From: Bradyrhizobium erythrophlei
GTDB lineage: Bacteria > Pseudomonadota > Alphaproteobacteria > Rhizobiales > Xanthobacteraceae
Assembly: GCA_900129675.1 (NCBI GenBank)
Contig: FSRD01000002.1
Coordinates: 744,001-808,000 of the forward strand
DNA: 64,000 bases
Direction of reading: 5' to 3'
Both the position numbers and the translations under genes were made by a program. The notes beneath the pieces were generated by a model. That model was not told the DNA's origin, ran no database searches, and was given only the letters and a program-made list of their open reading frames with translations. Shown here piece by piece: positions 45,881 through 54,834 of the stretch (position 1 is its first letter; every line of letters begins with the position of its first letter).

Positions 45881-46819
45881 CTACAAGAGCGATTTTGGCA
45901 GAAGCATATGGATCCCCTTGTTGCCGTCGACGAGCTGCGTCACACGCAAGTTGCCGGCGAGAGAGCACAACATGTAAGCCTCGTTGCGAGTGAGATTGGT
46001 GCGCGCGCAGACGTGTTTGACCATTTCTCTGACGGCCTGCTTGGCCGCGTCATCGAGATCCTCGTCAAGGCCAATTGACATGAGGTGTGTTGCGCTTTCA
46101 GCGAAGGGCCATCGTAACTCCATGTCCTTGCGCACGGTGAGACGGAACGTTCCTGTCACGCCCGTCTCAAGCGCTGTGATGCACACTTCACCGTCGCCCT
46201 GTACGGCGTGACCGTCACCGGCAAAAAACAGCGCTCCCTCATTGAAGACTGGCAGGTACAGGGTCGTCCCTGCGCGGAGTTCCTTGTTATCCATGTTTCC
46301 GCCGAACGCACGCGGGACGGGCGAGCCGCACCGGCCCCAGCCCGGCGGTGGCGCGGTGGCGATGATCCCGAAGAACGGTTCGAGCGGAATCTCGCTCCCC
46401 CAGGGCATAATGCAGACGTTGCGTTGCCGGTCGATTGTCGGATGGATGGTTTCATAGTCAGTGAATTCGTCCGGCAACGTGCCCAACAGCGGCAGTATCG
46501 ATACAAACCCCCAGTCCTGTCGCACCTTCACGTCGAGAATGTCGATCTGCAGCGCGTCGCCGACAGCGGCGCCTCTGACATAGATGGGTCCCGTGATGAA
46601 ATGCGACCCGGGGCCGGGCTGCAGCGTTTCGAGCGCGGCAAGATAATCGCTCGGGACCAGGTTGATATCATCCGGCAGGGTCTCCTACCCTCCTGACGGG
46701 AAACTATGCAGCGTGACCGTGTCGCCCGAGCTCACTTCCAGGATGTGCGGCGTGCTGCTATCAAGGTATCCCCATACCATGTTTTGGGGAGTACTGGGTA
46801 TCTCGTAGCGACGCGGCAT
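45881..46819 (-). pseudogene. fmdA: Acetamidase/formamidase gene with an in-frame amber codon
   Basis: From ATG 46819 the frame encodes EIPSTPQNMVWGYLDSSTPH and VSSGDTVTLHSFPSGG, then TAG at 46685-46687, then continues in the same frame with ETLPDDINLVPSDYLAALET, HFITGPIYVRGAAVGDALQI and DWGFVSILPLLGTLPDEF to the end. These are FmdA/AmdA family motifs. Intact enzymes release ammonia and an acid from formamide or acetamide. Relatives have Lys (AAG) where TAG stands, a single-base change. A GTG at 46531 could start a shortened product lacking the N-terminal third. Confidence 0.85.
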
Positions 46820-47045
46820 AAGTGGGCTCCGGCGGAGTACAGAACGGCTGATCGTCACACCCGGCTCATCCCCGCGCAATGGCCATGTGTTGCAGATCGG
46901 CGTGAGGGGATCGCCGTTGCTGAGGTATACTTGGCTTGTGGATTGATCGTCGCGCCATCAATCGCGCGAAGGACCATTGCGACAACAGATCCGAATCCCC
47001 GGATCCTGTATTGTGCTACAGAGACACTCAGAGACGGAGCATCCA

Positions 47046-47444
47046 ATGAGGCGTTCCCGATTCACGCAAAGCGAAATCCTCCAACTGCTTGGGGAAGCCA
47101 GCGCCGGCGTTCCAGTTGCGGAGATCTGCAGTGCCGCCGGCATAACCCAACGCACCTTCTATCGCTGGCGCCGCCAGTTCGGCGGTCTCGACGTTCCGGC
47201 CATGAGGCAGATGAAAGATCTGGTGTCGGAGAATCTGCGATTGCGCGGCTTGGTCAGTAACCTGTTTGAACGGTTGCGGACGCCTGATGACAACGCGCCG
47301 GAGGAAAGGCGTACGTTGAAAGCGACGGCCCCTCGGAACGCCGATGAGAGGGCGCGCGATCAGATGCGAGCGAGCCGTATTGCCGCGGAAAAATGTGGCG
47401 GCGCGCTCACGGGACACTTTGCTTCGGTTCGGGTTAATCGCTGA
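47046..47444 (+). CDS. IS3-type OrfA transposase, partner ORF missing
   Basis: 132 residues. The N-terminal HTH reads RSRFTQSEILQLLGEASAGV and CSAAGITQRTFYRWRRQFGG, then a leucine-zipper-like part VSENLRLRGLVSNLFERL. No OrfB integrase follows, so this is an incomplete IS or an orphan gene. Between 46820 and 47045, and after the stop to 47793, no other gene is supported. Confidence 0.75.
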   Translation: MRRSRFTQSEILQLLGEASAGVPVAEICSAAGITQRTFYRWRRQFGGLDVPAMRQMKDLVSENLRLRGLVSNLFERLRTPDDNAPEERRTLKATAPRNADERARDQMRASRIAAEKCGGALTGHFASVRVNR

Positions 47445-47793
47445 AGCATGCTCGGCCGAAATTGCCGGGCATCCCGACATTTCGAGACCTCGCTGTGTCG
47501 CGCTCCCGCGCGCAGGAGGGGGCGTTCGCATTTGTCTGACTGCAATTTCTTTGTGCGGACATATGGACGCACTGAAAGACCGCGTGGCGCCGGCTTGATC
47601 GGCAAATCTTTGTTCCAGGCGGTGAAATTGAAAACGGTGCGCCAGGCCGGCTGACTTTATGTCAGTGCAAGCGACATAAAGACCTGCGCAGGCCAAATTT
47701 CGCGCAATCCCGTCGCTTATTTCTCCGTGCTGCTCGTTCGAGGCGCAGTAATGTTTTGCTTGGCATTTTTGCTTACGCGGGGAGTTCAGGGCT

Positions 47794-47909
47794 ATGACAA
47801 ATCGTGCGCGTTCAAATGCGATGTTTTCAAAGTTGCGAACAGGCGCCGTCATTTTTGCGCTGGCGCTGGTGCCGGTCCTGGGGGCGAAGGCTCAAGGGGT
47901 CCACTCGGC
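47794..47909 (+). pseudogene. 5' fragment of a gene for a secreted protein, cut by the intron
   Basis: ATG 47794 after GGAGTTCAGGG begins a frame with a signal peptide (SKLRTGAVIFALALVPVLGA followed by KAQ). After 38 codons the group II intron begins and the frame ends shortly inside it. The last 13 nt before the intron, gggtccactcggc, equal the last 13 nt of the intron itself. Confidence 0.5.
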
Positions 47910-48551
47910 TTGTGTCAAGAAGACGCGCGAGCGTCATGCTGTGTGAGAGATGAAGGAAGACCCTTCGGAGCCGTCCTGTAGGGGGAGGCTTCAAACTGCC
48001 ATAAGCTGCTTCGGCCAAAAGCCGCGGTGGTGAACGTTATGGTCAAAAGGCGTGACGTTGATCACGTCAAGTATGGATGAGAGAGACGAGCGCAAGCGAA
48101 CCTCTGGCGAAGCATCGAAAACGGATTCAGATGACATCAAAACCGGGGTCTCTCCCTAGCTCCGGGAAAAGTATGGCGGAAACCTACGTATTGGCCATGC
48201 GGTGTCCGGTGTTGAGGAGGCGTGACTCTCATTCGGGCTTTTGCACGGAACTTGAGAACCTAGAGGGCGATGGCAAGGGAAAAGGCACAAGCGGCCAAAA
48301 CCGCGAGGCCGAAAGTACCGATGCGCCGACCAGGGGCGGACTGCTTGGTAGTAGTGATGAAGCGGGGTAATGCCCGCGGAGCGAAGCGAGCAGGTCATCG
48401 CCGTTGAGATTGGGTCAACCGGCAACGGGAGGAGCCCGATATTCAACGGAAGGCGGCAGCCTTCAAGCGGTGGCACGAGCCGGATGATGCGAGAGTATCA
48501 AGTCCGGAATCTGTGAGGGACTCGGGGTGAAAATCCCCGGGTCCACTCGGC
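47910..48551 (+). ncRNA. ORF-less group II intron, copy 2
   Basis: 642 nt, identical to copy 1 (18825-19466) except for four base changes seen by eye (in the areas of 47990, 48074, 48150 and 48262). It has the same domain V- and VI-like hairpins and the same GGAAUC variation. Its 3' exon is a transposase gene at the same codon as in copy 1, but its 5' exon is an unrelated gene start. Confidence 0.75.
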
Positions 48552-49207
48552 CACCGCGTATTCATGGCGAACTGCTCGAGCTTGGGTTTGAGGTCGCGCA
48601 GTCGAGCGTTGCCAAGTACATGGTCAAACGGCGAGGGCCACCCAGCCAGGGATGGCGGACCTTCTTGCATAACCACGCGCCGGACATTGCCGCCATGGAC
48701 CTATTAGTTGTTCCGACCATCGGTTTCGACCTGCTCTATGCTTTCGTCATCGTCCGGCTCGGCCGCAGAGAGCTCATCCGGATCAACGTCACGGCACATC
48801 CAACCGCCGAATGGGTCGCGCGTCAAATCACGGAGGCATTCCCCTGGAACGAGGCTCCGCGCTACATGATCCGGGACCGTGATCGCATCTACGGTGCGGG
48901 TGTCAGACGCCGACTGCGTGCCATGGGCATCCGGGACAAACCTATTGCACCGGCCTCGCCCTGGCAGAATGGCGTTGCCGAACGGCTGATCGGATCGATC
49001 CGGCGTGAGTGTGTGGACCACGTCATCGTCCTGGGCGAGACACATCTGCGCCGGATTCTGAAATCTTACGCTCGCTACTATAATGAGACGCGCACGCACT
49101 TGGCCTTGGACAAGGATGCGCCCCTATCGCGCACCGTAAAGAGGGCAGGGCGCATTCTTTGCCGCCCGGTCCTCGGCGGATTGCATCACGTATATATCCG
49201 GATTTGA
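48552..49207 (+). pseudogene. 3' exon of a transposase of the second subtype
   Basis: From the intron end the frame reads PRIHGELLELGFEVAQSSVA through DDE motifs AAMDLLVVPTIGF, MIRDRDRIYG and VAERLIGSIRREC to GLHHVYIRI. It is intact except that everything before the PRIHGE site is missing. Subtype as in the gene at 36231. Confidence 0.8.
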
Positions 49208-49272
49208 TTTCGAGCTTCCGTTTGCGGCAGATGGAATCCGGGAGAGCGGCAAGTCCAACATCTGGATCGGCT

Positions 49273-49509
49273 CTATGGCTGGCCCCGGTCGACTCGCTCG
49301 TGGTCTAGGGAGCCCATCGGCAAGTTGCGCTTGAGCGCAGAAACTTCCTGTTCAAGCCGCAAGACCCGTTCATAGAGACTCTCCAAAGGAGACGTCTCAG
49401 CGGCCTCGATCAGCCGGTAAAGTTGGCTCAGGGTCCTTCGCCATCCTGTGCCGGCGGCCGATGGCGTCTCTACTGTTCGCATATTCGCTCGCGTAAGCTG
49501 AGTGGACAC
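49273..49509 (-). CDS. Small hypothetical protein with a coiled C-terminal helix
   Basis: 78 residues from GTG 49509 (AGGAC upstream). The segment LSQLYRLIEAAETSPLESLY and then RVLRLEQEVSALKRNL is clearly helical with a heptad pattern. No known domain. Coding quality is moderate. Confidence 0.45.
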   Translation of the reverse strand: MSTQLTRANMRTVETPSAAGTGWRRTLSQLYRLIEAAETSPLESLYERVLRLEQEVSALKRNLPMGSLDHERVDRGQP

Positions 49510-49699
49510 GGCGTCCTAGCACGGACAAACGAACGCGATTCGCACGAGAGCCGTCCGTAGCCTACTCACCGTATATTGCAGTAATTAGATTATAATTGAC
49601 AGCTATATCGCAAGCACGAACGGACGGACCAGCGAAATCGATCCCCCAACACACGAAAGTGATAGGCGCCCCAAAGCTGATGAGGAGGGATCGAATAAG

Positions 49700-49834
49700 A
49701 TGTCGATTGACACATTAGTGGGTTCCCAGCCGATTGCAATTGTATTATATTATGACTATCATCTATATAGGTGGAGGCAACACCGATTGTTGGCCTTTAC
49801 TGCGAAAGCGTTTTTCGGGTCCAGGCTCTGGTAA
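49700..49834 (+). CDS. Possible 44-residue peptide gene
   Basis: An ATG 9 nt after GAGGAGGGA opens a 44-codon frame (MSIDTLVGSQPIAIVLYYDY, then a basic HLYRWRQHR part). The region is AT rich compared with its surroundings and is the leader of the glutaredoxin gene. Supported only by the ribosome binding site. Confidence 0.3.
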   Translation: MSIDTLVGSQPIAIVLYYDYHLYRWRQHRLLAFTAKAFFGSRLW

Positions 49835-49879
49835 TTAGAGGGGCCGTTGCGTCCCGCGACACAAGGACGAGATGAGATC

Positions 49880-50215
49880 ATGCGCATCGAACAATTCATC
49901 GAGAACGAAGTAAGGTCGAACGGCGTCGTGCTCTTCATGAAAGGAACGCCGCAATTTCCACAGTGCGGATTTTCGAGTCAACTGGTCCAGATTCTCGAAT
50001 ATGTCGGGGTCGGTTACAAGGCGCTCAATGTCTACGACTCGGCCGAACTGCGGGATGGCATCAAGATCTACTCCAACTGGCCCACGATCCCGCAACTCTA
50101 CGTCAAGGGCGAATTCGTCGGCGGATGCGACATCGTGCGCGAAATGTTCCAGGCCGGTGAGCTTCAGGAGCTTTTTATCAGAAAAGGACTTTCCGTCCTT
50201 CAGCCCGCGGACTGA
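49880..50215 (+). CDS. grxD: Monothiol glutaredoxin
   Basis: 111 residues from ATG 49880. The CGFS active site has Cys29 (FPQCGFSSQLVQIL), with the glutathione-binding parts WPTIPQLYVKGEFVGGCDIV. Proteins of this type carry [2Fe-2S] clusters with BolA-like partners. It stands alone here, without a BolA gene, before a ketosynthase gene. A duplicate of the housekeeping gene is likely; this is inference. Confidence 0.92.
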   Translation: MRIEQFIENEVRSNGVVLFMKGTPQFPQCGFSSQLVQILEYVGVGYKALNVYDSAELRDGIKIYSNWPTIPQLYVKGEFVGGCDIVREMFQAGELQELFIRKGLSVLQPAD

Positions 50216-50413
50216 TAGTCCAATTTTATTGAGGACTGCCGTCAACGGCATCACCGGTGGTGATGTCGTTCATTAGACGGACGGTCTTGTCGCGACCCCG
50301 ATGCCGCCCGTTTTGCGAGAATCCGGGCAGATGCGGTGACAAGGAAGTTCGCCAATCCTAGTTGGCGCTGCCACGTCAGACACGTTAGCGCACAGATCGA
50401 GACTGGATAGAAG

Positions 50414-51676
50414 ATGCGCCGAATAGTCGTGACGGGGATGGGAGCGGTGTCGCCGCTGGGCTGCGGCGTTGAGACCAATTGGTCGCGCCTGCTCGCGGGG
50501 CGGTCCGGCATTCGCACCCTGTCCGAGGCGATAACGGCCGACCTGAGCGCAAAGGTCGGCGGCCAGGTCCCAGACGTCGCTGTGGATCCCGAAGGCGGCT
50601 TCGATCCGGATCGTGCCGCCCCGCGCAAGGACCAACGCAAGATGGATCGCTTCATCTTGTTTGCGCTCCTGGCGGCGGATGAAGCGATCACGCAAGCTAA
50701 TTGGAAGCCGGAGGACGCGCGATCGCGCCAGCGCACCGCAACTGTGATCGCGTCGGGCATCGGCGGATTTCCGGCGATCGCAGACGCCGTCCGCACGACC
50801 GACATCAAAGGCATTCGTCGGCTCTCCCCCTTCACGGTGCCGTCGTTTCTAGTCAACCTCGCCGCGGGTCACATTTCCATCCGCTACGGATTCGAGGGCG
50901 CGATCGGCGCGCCGGTGACGGCTTGCGCCGCGAGCGTACAGGCGATCGGCGACGCCGCGCGTCTAATCCGTGCGGGTGAGGCCGACATCGCAATCTGCGG
51001 CGGCGCAGAAGCCTGCATTGATCGCGTCAGCCTTGGTGGCTTCGCGGCAGCGCGCGCACTTTCGTCGGGCTTCAACGATATGCCGGAGTGCGCGTCGCGG
51101 CCGTTCGACCGCGACCGCGACGGATTCGTAATGGGCGAAGGCGCCGGCGTCGTAGTGATCGAGGCGCTCGATCACGCGCAGGCGCGGGGTGCGGAGCCGA
51201 TCGCAGAATTGATCGGCTACGGCAGCACATCGGACGCGTTTCACATGACCGCCGGGCGCGAAGACGGGGAGGGCGCTAAGCGGGCGATGCAAATCGCCTT
51301 GCAGCAGGCGGGAATTTCCGCGCGCGACATCCAGCATCTCAACGCGCACGCGACTTCGACCCCCGTCGGCGATCACGGCGAGCTGGAAGCGATCAAGACC
51401 GTCTTCGGCACCAATGGCGGCGTCGCCGTCAGCTCAACCAAGTCCGCCACCGGCCATCTGCTTGGCGCCGGCGGCGGCCTGGAGGCTATCTTCGCGATCC
51501 TCGCGCTACGCGATCAGATTGCGCCGGAAACGCTCAACCTCGACAATCCCGATCCCTCCGCGGAGGGCATCGATCTGGTCCGAGGCAGCGCCCGCGCGAT
51601 GAAAATCGATCACGTGCTTTCAAACGGGTTCGGCTTCGGCGGCGTCAACGCGAGCGTGGTGTTGCGGAAGATGTGA
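50414..51676 (+). CDS. fabF: Beta-ketoacyl-ACP synthase II (FabF type)
   Basis: 420 residues. The thiolase-fold active site is complete: Cys171 (VTACAASVQAIG), His312 (NAHATSTPVGD) and His348 (KSATGHLLGAGGG), plus the C-terminal GFGFGGVNASVV. It elongates acyl-ACP in fatty-acid synthesis. No ACP or other fab gene is adjacent, so it is probably an accessory paralogue. Start ATG 50414 follows AGAAG. Confidence 0.92.
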   Translation: MRRIVVTGMGAVSPLGCGVETNWSRLLAGRSGIRTLSEAITADLSAKVGGQVPDVAVDPEGGFDPDRAAPRKDQRKMDRFILFALLAADEAITQANWKPEDARSRQRTATVIASGIGGFPAIADAVRTTDIKGIRRLSPFTVPSFLVNLAAGHISIRYGFEGAIGAPVTACAASVQAIGDAARLIRAGEADIAICGGAEACIDRVSLGGFAAARALSSGFNDMPECASRPFDRDRDGFVMGEGAGVVVIEALDHAQARGAEPIAELIGYGSTSDAFHMTAGREDGEGAKRAMQIALQQAGISARDIQHLNAHATSTPVGDHGELEAIKTVFGTNGGVAVSSTKSATGHLLGAGGGLEAIFAILALRDQIAPETLNLDNPDPSAEGIDLVRGSARAMKIDHVLSNGFGFGGVNASVVLRKM

Positions 51677-51736
51677 GAGCGTCAATTCTTGGAAAACGGA
51701 GTAGGGGATACGTATGCCTCAGCGGTATGAGCGCGG

Positions 51737-52108
51737 TTACTCGCGCTGCCGGCCGCATGGAACGTGCTCGTGGATCGAGGGCTGGGCTTCCTCTTCGGCC
51801 AAGGCATTTCCCCATTTCACGAGGGCCAGCAGGACGGGATAGAGCTGGCGGCCTTTTTCGGTCAGGAGATATTCGTGAACTCGCGCCGACTTCAGCGAAG
51901 ACACTTTCTTCAGCACCCCAAGGCGGACCATTTTCTTCAGCCTCGCGGCGAGCAGCGGTTTCGACAAGCCCAGCGAAGACTGGATTTCTCCATATCTGCG
52001 AAGCCTGAGGAAACACTGATTCAGTATCAGGAGGGTCCAACGGTCCCCGATCACCGACAATGCTTTGCACAGTGACGAGGATTGCCCGGCCAAGGCGTTC
52101 CACTTCAT
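51737..52108 (-). CDS. HxlR-family winged-helix regulator
   Basis: 123 residues: CKALSVIGDRWTLLILNQCF, RYGEIQSSLGLSKPLLAARL and KKMVRLGVLKKV with YLLTEKGRQLYPVLLALVKW, the HxlR/DUF24 layout. A cysteine near residue 14 is a possible redox sensor as in QorR/YodB types. Divergent from the TetR gene at 52420. Confidence 0.92.
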   Translation of the reverse strand: MKWNALAGQSSSLCKALSVIGDRWTLLILNQCFLRLRRYGEIQSSLGLSKPLLAARLKKMVRLGVLKKVSSLKSARVHEYLLTEKGRQLYPVLLALVKWGNALAEEEAQPSIHEHVPCGRQRE

Positions 52109-52268
52109 CGGCCCTCTCCCCGCGTCGTTGCCTCTCGTTGGAACCGGTCGGCGGCAGCTCTGACTAACCGCTGCCGGGCTTCGGCAGCTTCGGTTCTTGA
52201 TCTTTTCATCTTGCGGCCCCCGAGCGGGGCACGTCCGGGAAGAACAGCCACATCGCTCTTGACTTGTT

Positions 52269-52280
52269 AGACAATAGTCT
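52269..52280. promoter_or_regulatory. Palindrome between divergent regulators
   Basis: AGAC-AATA-GTCT is a perfect 4+4 inverted repeat in the 311-bp space between hxlR-like and tetR-like genes. TetR-family operators often have AGAC/GTCT halves. Weak evidence; position fits either gene. Confidence 0.3.
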
Positions 52281-52419
52281 GTTTTAGATGTCGATTGTAC
52301 TCCAAATATCGAACACGTCCAGCGAGGATGACGCGGCCAAGCCGCGCTCGGCGATAATTAGTGGACCCGACTAAAATGCGTGGGCAGGATACGTTCAGGC
52401 GTCCTGCAGGAGACTATTC

Positions 52420-52995
52420 ATGAGAAGGTCGAGAGAGGAAACGGCGGAGACGCGACGGAACATCGTGAAGGCCGCCGGAATTCGTTTCCGTCAGAACGGG
52501 ATCTGCGAAACCGGCTTGGCCGATCTGATGGAAAGTGCCGGCCTGACGCACGGCGGGTTCTACCGGCACTTCGACTCGAAGGACCAACTCGTCTCCGAAG
52601 CTTCGGCGGGCGCGTTTGCGGCCAAAATCGGCGAGATGCAAGCTTCCGCCTCCACGGCCAGGGGCCGCAAAGCGCTTGAAGCAATCGTCAATGACTATCT
52701 TTCGCCTGAGCACAGGAAGGACCGGGCTCACGGATGCCCTCTAGCCGCGCTCGGGAGCGAACTCGCGAGGTCGGACAAGTCGACACGGTCCGCGGCCACC
52801 AAAGGGATCCTCAAGATGATCGCCGAAGTCGCCGAACGGATGAAGGATCCGGGCACCGAGCGGGCGAAGAAATCCGCCAGTGTATTCCTCGCGACGATGC
52901 TTGGCGCGCTGACGATCTCCAGAATTATTGCTGATCCGAAGGTCTCGAACGAGATTTTGGCCGCCGCACGCGCCAAGTTGTCGTCTTGGGAGTGA
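52420..52995 (+). CDS. TetR/AcrR-family regulator
   Basis: 191 residues. The N-terminal HTH: AAGIRFRQNGICETGLADLM, then ESAGLTHGGFYRHFDSKDQL. The ligand domain has the HGCPLAALGSELARSD motif common in the group that controls oxidoreductase genes. Three downstream targets are possible; none is adjacent on the same strand. Confidence 0.93.
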   Translation: MRRSREETAETRRNIVKAAGIRFRQNGICETGLADLMESAGLTHGGFYRHFDSKDQLVSEASAGAFAAKIGEMQASASTARGRKALEAIVNDYLSPEHRKDRAHGCPLAALGSELARSDKSTRSAATKGILKMIAEVAERMKDPGTERAKKSASVFLATMLGALTISRIIADPKVSNEILAAARAKLSSWE

Positions 52996-53208
52996 CGGTT
53001 TTTCGGCGCATGCCCCATCACCTGGCCCGACGTGCCGGTCTCCCCGTCTGACGGGCATACGCCGGCGACTCGGCACAAGGGCCCGATCTCGACGCTTCGA
53101 GGATCTCCGACAAGAAGGTGTCGTCGTGGACGGTGCGCATAAGACCGCACCGACAACTTCGGTCGTCAACGAGTGCAGCAAGCGGAATCCACATCGCAAA
53201 TTTGTAGT

Positions 53209-53508
53209 TTAGCGGGGCGTCGCTGGAGGCGGCGCCAAACCAGTAGTTAACGAGCTTGGAGCCATTTCCTTCACGCTGCGCGGCCGTGGCGACAGAACCG
53301 CCACCTGATGCGGGGACGCCGGCATTCCGTAGAGCATGAGCGTCGGCGTCGGTGATCTCTCTCGGACGCCAGCAGAACCCAACACAGCAACCTGGGTCTG
53401 CGTGATTGGAAATCCGAATCTTTCGAAAGCTGGACGTTCTTCAGCCTTCGCGTTGATTCCACCAAGCACGACGACTGTTGCGCCGATAATCAAAAAAAGC
53501 TTGCTCAC
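53209..53508 (-). CDS. Small exported protein of rhizobial type
   Basis: 99 residues from GTG 53508, chosen because GGAGG is 5 nt upstream. A signal peptide (SKLFLIIGATVVVLGGINAKA) precedes a mature part with FERFGFPITQTQVAVLG, RSPTPTLMLYGMPASPHQVA and VLSPRPR. Such proteins are frequent in Bradyrhizobium; function unknown. Confidence 0.7.
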   Translation of the reverse strand: MSKLFLIIGATVVVLGGINAKAEERPAFERFGFPITQTQVAVLGSAGVRERSPTPTLMLYGMPASPHQVAVLSPRPRSVKEMAPSSLTTGLAPPPATPR

Positions 53509-53760
53509 GCACACCTCCGTTCAAAGTTCGCGGCGACTATCCAGCAAGGCGCGAGATCAGTTCGGCTATGCTGCGCCAGAACCCCTTAATATGTCGATCG
53601 ACATCTGATTAAATCCCTCCTCGTCAGATTTGACGCATCACTTTCCTGTGTGGCCATAGATTGCGCTTGTCCGTCCGCGCTTATTATATAGAGGTCAGTT
53701 ATCATCTAATATAACGGACCGAGCTTGACAGCCTGAAATGTAACTGCTACGGCTCTATTT

Positions 53761-54174
53761 ATGACCGCGAATAGTCGTATGGCGAGTGCTGTCCACATCA
53801 TGAGTTTCGTCGCTTACGCTGGCGACGAGGGGACGACTTCGGAGGCAATCGCGAAAAGCCTCCAGACCAACCCGGTGGTGGTGCGGAAGATCCTCAAGCT
53901 CCTCGAGCGAGAGGGACTGGTCGCTCTTCGCCAAGGCCGCCAAGGCGGCGTCGGTCTCCGACGCGCGGCATCTCGCATTACCGTCGGTCAGATTTACAAG
54001 GCGGTTGAAAGCGAGAGCGGAGTTTTTGCGATGCGCGGCCAGGTGCATGAGGGATGCGTGGTGGCCTGTGCGATGAAACGTAGGCTTGGCCCAATCTTCG
54101 ACGCCGCGAACGACGCCGTTGAGCAGGCTCTCAGCAAAACGAGCCTCGCGGAGCTGGTGCGCGACGTCGGTTAA
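53761..54174 (+). CDS. Rrf2-family transcriptional regulator
   Basis: 137 residues: a winged HTH (EAIAKSLQTNPVVVRKILKL then LEREGLVALRQGRQGGVGL) and the wing motif typical of Rrf2. The sensor region has two cysteines (HEGCVVACAMKRRL) instead of the three of IscR, which suggests redox sensing over a Fe-S cluster. The two genes downstream share an upstream repeat that may be its operator. The 53515-53760 space is AT rich and holds its promoter. Confidence 0.9.
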   Translation: MTANSRMASAVHIMSFVAYAGDEGTTSEAIAKSLQTNPVVVRKILKLLEREGLVALRQGRQGGVGLRRAASRITVGQIYKAVESESGVFAMRGQVHEGCVVACAMKRRLGPIFDAANDAVEQALSKTSLAELVRDVG

Positions 54175-54207
54175 ATTTTGTTCAAAACTGCAACCGACAC
54201 GGATATG
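54175..54207. promoter_or_regulatory. 33-nt upstream motif, copy 1 (cupin gene)
   Basis: Begins ATTTTGTTCAAAACTG and ends CGACACGGATATG; 29 of 33 positions are shared with 54779-54811. It contains the inverted repeat TTTTG-TT-CAAAA, then CCGACACGG. It lies 16 nt before the preferred start of the cupin gene, so it covers the promoter or leader. Confidence 0.6.
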
Positions 54208-54222
54208 AAAGGAAAATTAAAT

Positions 54223-54765
54223 ATGAAAACGAAATTACAACTACCCAAGAACGTGACCATGAACAAGTCGGACGAGAAAAGACACGGAATGCAGGTACGC
54301 CAGGTTGTCACCGGCCACGACGCCAAGGGTCGCGCTGTTTTTGTGCGAGACGAGCAAGTCGATGGGATGCCCATCCCTGGCCTAGGAGAGCTCGCCTTCC
54401 TCTGGAATGCCGATGAGCCCGCAACCTACCCGAACGCGGGGAACAATCCGGGGGCGCCCGGTATTTTTCCGCCCGTAGGTGGCATCCGCTTCATCATGTC
54501 AACGTACTTGCCGAGCGGCGTGGTTGCACCAGAACCCACTCCCGAGATGCACATCGAGGATGGCGACGAACCCGGCTTTCACAGGACCGACACGACGGAT
54601 TTCGGGGTCCTTCTCTCAGGCAACATTGTAGCCGAGCTTGACGCGGAGGTGTTGCTGTCTCCCGGCGATGTCCTAGTGCAGAACGGAACTCGTCACCGTT
54701 GGCGCGTGGTTGGGGACGCGCCGGCCACCATGGTTGCTTTCATCATCGGAGCCCGCCGACTTTAG
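54223..54765 (+). CDS. Cupin-domain protein
   Basis: 180 residues from ATG 54223 (AAAGGA 8 nt upstream); the TTG start 15 codons earlier would place the repeat motif inside the gene. The cupin barrel is seen in EMHIEDGDEPGFHRTDTTDF, GVLLSGNIVAELD and LSPGDVLVQNGTRHRW, with metal-type residues His (FHRT), Asp/Glu and His (TRHRW). Substrate unknown; relatives lie next to dehydrogenases. It probably forms one regulated unit with the SDR gene downstream. Confidence 0.85.
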   Translation: MKTKLQLPKNVTMNKSDEKRHGMQVRQVVTGHDAKGRAVFVRDEQVDGMPIPGLGELAFLWNADEPATYPNAGNNPGAPGIFPPVGGIRFIMSTYLPSGVVAPEPTPEMHIEDGDEPGFHRTDTTDFGVLLSGNIVAELDAEVLLSPGDVLVQNGTRHRWRVVGDAPATMVAFIIGARRL

Positions 54766-54778
54766 TGGCGTCGGCTAC

Positions 54779-54811
54779 ATTTTGTCCAAAACTGTACCCG
54801 ACACGGCTATG
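54779..54811. promoter_or_regulatory. 33-nt upstream motif, copy 2 (SDR gene)
   Basis: ATTTTGTCCAAAACTG through CGACACGGCTATG, with four differences from copy 1. It lies 23 nt before the SDR start, at a similar distance as copy 1 before the cupin gene, so each gene has its own control site. Confidence 0.6.
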
Positions 54812-54834
54812 TTTAATCTAAAGGAGTGACGACA

